From Bacillus sp. MM2020_1 (GTDB lineage Bacteria; Bacillota; Bacilli; Bacillales; Cytobacillaceae), in NCBI GenBank assembly GCA_011250595.1, contig JAANMP010000038.1, positions 1 through 45,055 on the forward strand: a stretch of 45,055 nt of DNA, given 5' to 3'. Below are positions 43,580-45,055 of this stretch, one piece after another; the stretch's first letter is position 1, and every line of letters begins with the position of its first letter. The translations under genes were made by a program, and so were the position numbers. Below the pieces are notes generated by a model. It searched no databases. It was not told where the DNA came from and saw only the letters and a list, made by a program, of their open reading frames with translations.

Positions 43580-44755
43580 CTATTCCGATTCTTTGATAAC
43601 CTTAAAATCACCTTTTTGCACTTGCATGATCATTGGGGTATTAGCACGGTCACCGTTTTCATCAAACTTAATCGGCCCTGTAATGCCTTGATATTCTATT
43701 TTGGCTAGTGCGTCACGGGATTTATCAGCGTCACCATCACCTTCGGTCAATGCTTTGGCCAGCGCCATCGCCGCATCATAAGCAATAGCCGTATTCGCTT
43801 GAGCAGGAGTATTATTTTCCTTGGCTAATTTTTTAAATTCTGTCATTTCCGCAGTTTCTGCATTCAAATCAATCATCGAAGCAAATATATGATTATTAAC
43901 TGCATCGCCGCCCAATTTGATAAGCTGCTCGGAATACATAGAATCATCTGGTGAGAAGAATTGAATATTTAAACCTGCCTGTTTTGCTTGTTGTTCAATT
44001 AAGGCGACTTCATTGTATAGACCAACAACCATTACCGCATCGGCATTTAGTGTTTTTATCTTTGATAATTGGGATGAGAAATTTTTATCACCTGGGTTAT
44101 ATTTTTCAGCTGCAATAAATTCTACACCAAGCTCTTTCGTCGCCGCTTTCGCCGCATCATACATGGTAATTCCGTAATCCGTATTTTCGAATAGCGCAGC
44201 GATTTTCTTTACCTTTTTCTCTTCCGCCATATATTTCATGACTGCAGGAACATAAACCGACCCGGTTAAGATTACACGGAACAAATATTTGTTTCCCGTT
44301 TTTGAAAGGTCCGGGCTGGCTCCCATATTTAAATGAAGGACTTTCGCCGGTCCTGAAACATCTTGTGCAGCTAATGTCGGCGAGGAATTATATCCTCCAA
44401 TAATCGCCTTAACGTTATCATTCATAATCATTTTATTTACGACGGCAACAGCTTCAGATGGTGTTGCTTTATCATCCCCGACGATCAACTCAAGCTTTTT
44501 CCCATTGATTCCGCCATCACTATTAATCTTTTTAAAAGCAAGTTGCACGCCATTTTTCATATCCTGGCCATATTGAGCATTATCACCTGTCATTGGTGCT
44601 TGTAATCCTACCTTAATCTTGTCACCGCTCTTAGAAGAAGAATCATTATTTCCGGTTGATGAATTCGTTGCCGAACACCCCACTAGCAATACGGCAAGGA
44701 CCAAAAACATAAACATTTTTTTTGCAATTAAGCTTTTAGAGAATACCAACTTCAT
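43580..44755 (-). CDS. Branched-chain amino-acid type ABC transporter binding lipoprotein
   Basis: Periplasmic-binding-protein-like lipoprotein of 391 residues, the first gene of the transporter operon. The signal peptide ends in LLVGC with lipidated Cys27, followed by a Ser/Asn-rich linker. The ligand-binding fold of the Leu/Ile/Val type I family is clear: IKVGLQAPMTGDNAQYGQDM, GGINGKKLELIVGDDKATPS, IGGYNSSPTLA and FENTDYGITMYDAAK. Ligand cannot be assigned; leucine-type, amide and urea importers look alike at this level. GAGGAGG precedes the ATG at 44755; the frame is open to 44776. Confidence 0.94.
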   Translation of the reverse strand: MKLVFSKSLIAKKMFMFLVLAVLLVGCSATNSSTGNNDSSSKSGDKIKVGLQAPMTGDNAQYGQDMKNGVQLAFKKINSDGGINGKKLELIVGDDKATPSEAVAVVNKMIMNDNVKAIIGGYNSSPTLAAQDVSGPAKVLHLNMGASPDLSKTGNKYLFRVILTGSVYVPAVMKYMAEEKKVKKIAALFENTDYGITMYDAAKAATKELGVEFIAAEKYNPGDKNFSSQLSKIKTLNADAVMVVGLYNEVALIEQQAKQAGLNIQFFSPDDSMYSEQLIKLGGDAVNNHIFASMIDLNAETAEMTEFKKLAKENNTPAQANTAIAYDAAMALAKALTEGDGDADKSRDALAKIEYQGITGPIKFDENGDRANTPMIMQVQKGDFKVIKESE

Positions 44756-45055
44756 TCCTCCTCTTTCTTCTTGCATTTTTATAATACTTTTAGATATTTA
44801 CTTGATTCTAATGGTGTAATAAACGATAGAATAACGGTGATGTGTAGAGCGGATATAAGCTGCAGACTCTAAGGAGTGGTGGAAAAGATATTTTCAACCA
44901 GGAAGTAGGATATGATCAATAATTAGTCTAGACACTGTTTGCCTGTCATTAATGACACACGGGCTCCTCCCTCCAATGATAAATGATCATAATCCATACT
45001 TTTTTATTTACGGATTTTTTCTTTAATTATTCTCTCAATTAAAAATAACAAATCC
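44756..45055. other. Upstream region of the transporter operon
   Basis: 300 bases to the window end with no gene that I can support. It includes a 14-bp perfect palindrome TGTCATTAATGACA at 44944-44957, a candidate operator. No convincing promoter was found on the minus strand; TATTAT at about 44785 is too close to the start codon to be likely. It may belong to a further gene beyond the window. Confidence 0.4.

Noticed and set aside
44777..45055. T-box or small gene upstream of the transporter operon
   Set aside because: AAGGAGTGGTGG near 44870 resembles a T-box core only loosely, and open frames here lack a ribosome site and length.

Overview
The window is about 45 kb of low-GC Gram-positive chromosome and looks like a Bacillaceae genome (Bacillus/Neobacillus type). 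The evidence is strong Shine-Dalgarno sites before nearly every gene, many TTG and GTG starts, CcpA (cre) and Rex operators, and proteins that read like B. subtilis YabR, YvgR/YvgQ (CysJI), FadM/PutB, YutJ and FtsZ. No phage, plasmid or insertion-sequence gene, tRNA, rRNA or CRISPR array was seen. The species call is inference.

Layout. 1-8.1 kb: a TetR regulator, a small membrane-anchored protein, a hotdog thioesterase with a cre site, a four-helix membrane protein, a secreted 5'-nucleotidase, a VanW lipoprotein and a formate/nitrite channel. 8.1-15.4 kb: a DNA alkyl-cysteine methyltransferase, two secreted SH3-domain wall enzymes (SpoIID/LytB type and M15 peptidase), a small unknown protein, a type II NADH dehydrogenase and a proline dehydrogenase with a cre-overlapped promoter. 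15.5-23.1 kb: a nitrate reductase operon transcribed leftward, in which three small genes (hemerythrin-like, a 103-residue unknown, a DUF4351-like protein) precede narGHJI. 23.3-27.6 kb: an S1-domain protein and the sulfite reductase pair cysJI. 27.7-33.9 kb: an ftsZ lying outside any division cluster, a membrane protein, a DinB protein, a stand-alone HPRT and adhE. 34.0-38.7 kb: a small unknown gene under apparent CcpA and Rex control, a 52-bp tandem repeat array, nnr, a MalY/PatB enzyme and a D-2-hydroxyacid dehydrogenase. 38.8-44.8 kb: DUF1028 and RidA-like genes beside a complete branched-chain amino-acid type (Liv) ABC transporter.

How it fits together. Much of the window concerns electron disposal when oxygen is short: nitrate reductase, NADH dehydrogenase, AdhE and a formate/nitrite channel. 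Visible Rex sites sit before adhE, and weaker candidates before the small gene at 34017-34244 and the channel gene. CcpA sites mark the thioesterase, proline dehydrogenase and the small pre-adhE gene. The right end looks like an uptake and processing unit for an amino acid or a derivative.

Non-coding structure. A 13-bp dyad (GGTGTCAGGCACC and its complement) occurs eight times at seven places, always at gene ends or between genes. One pair forms a perfect 46-bp palindrome between convergent genes. A separate 52-bp hairpin unit is repeated in tandem downstream of nnr. These repeats, the orphan ftsZ and the nar leader genes are the best leads for something undescribed.
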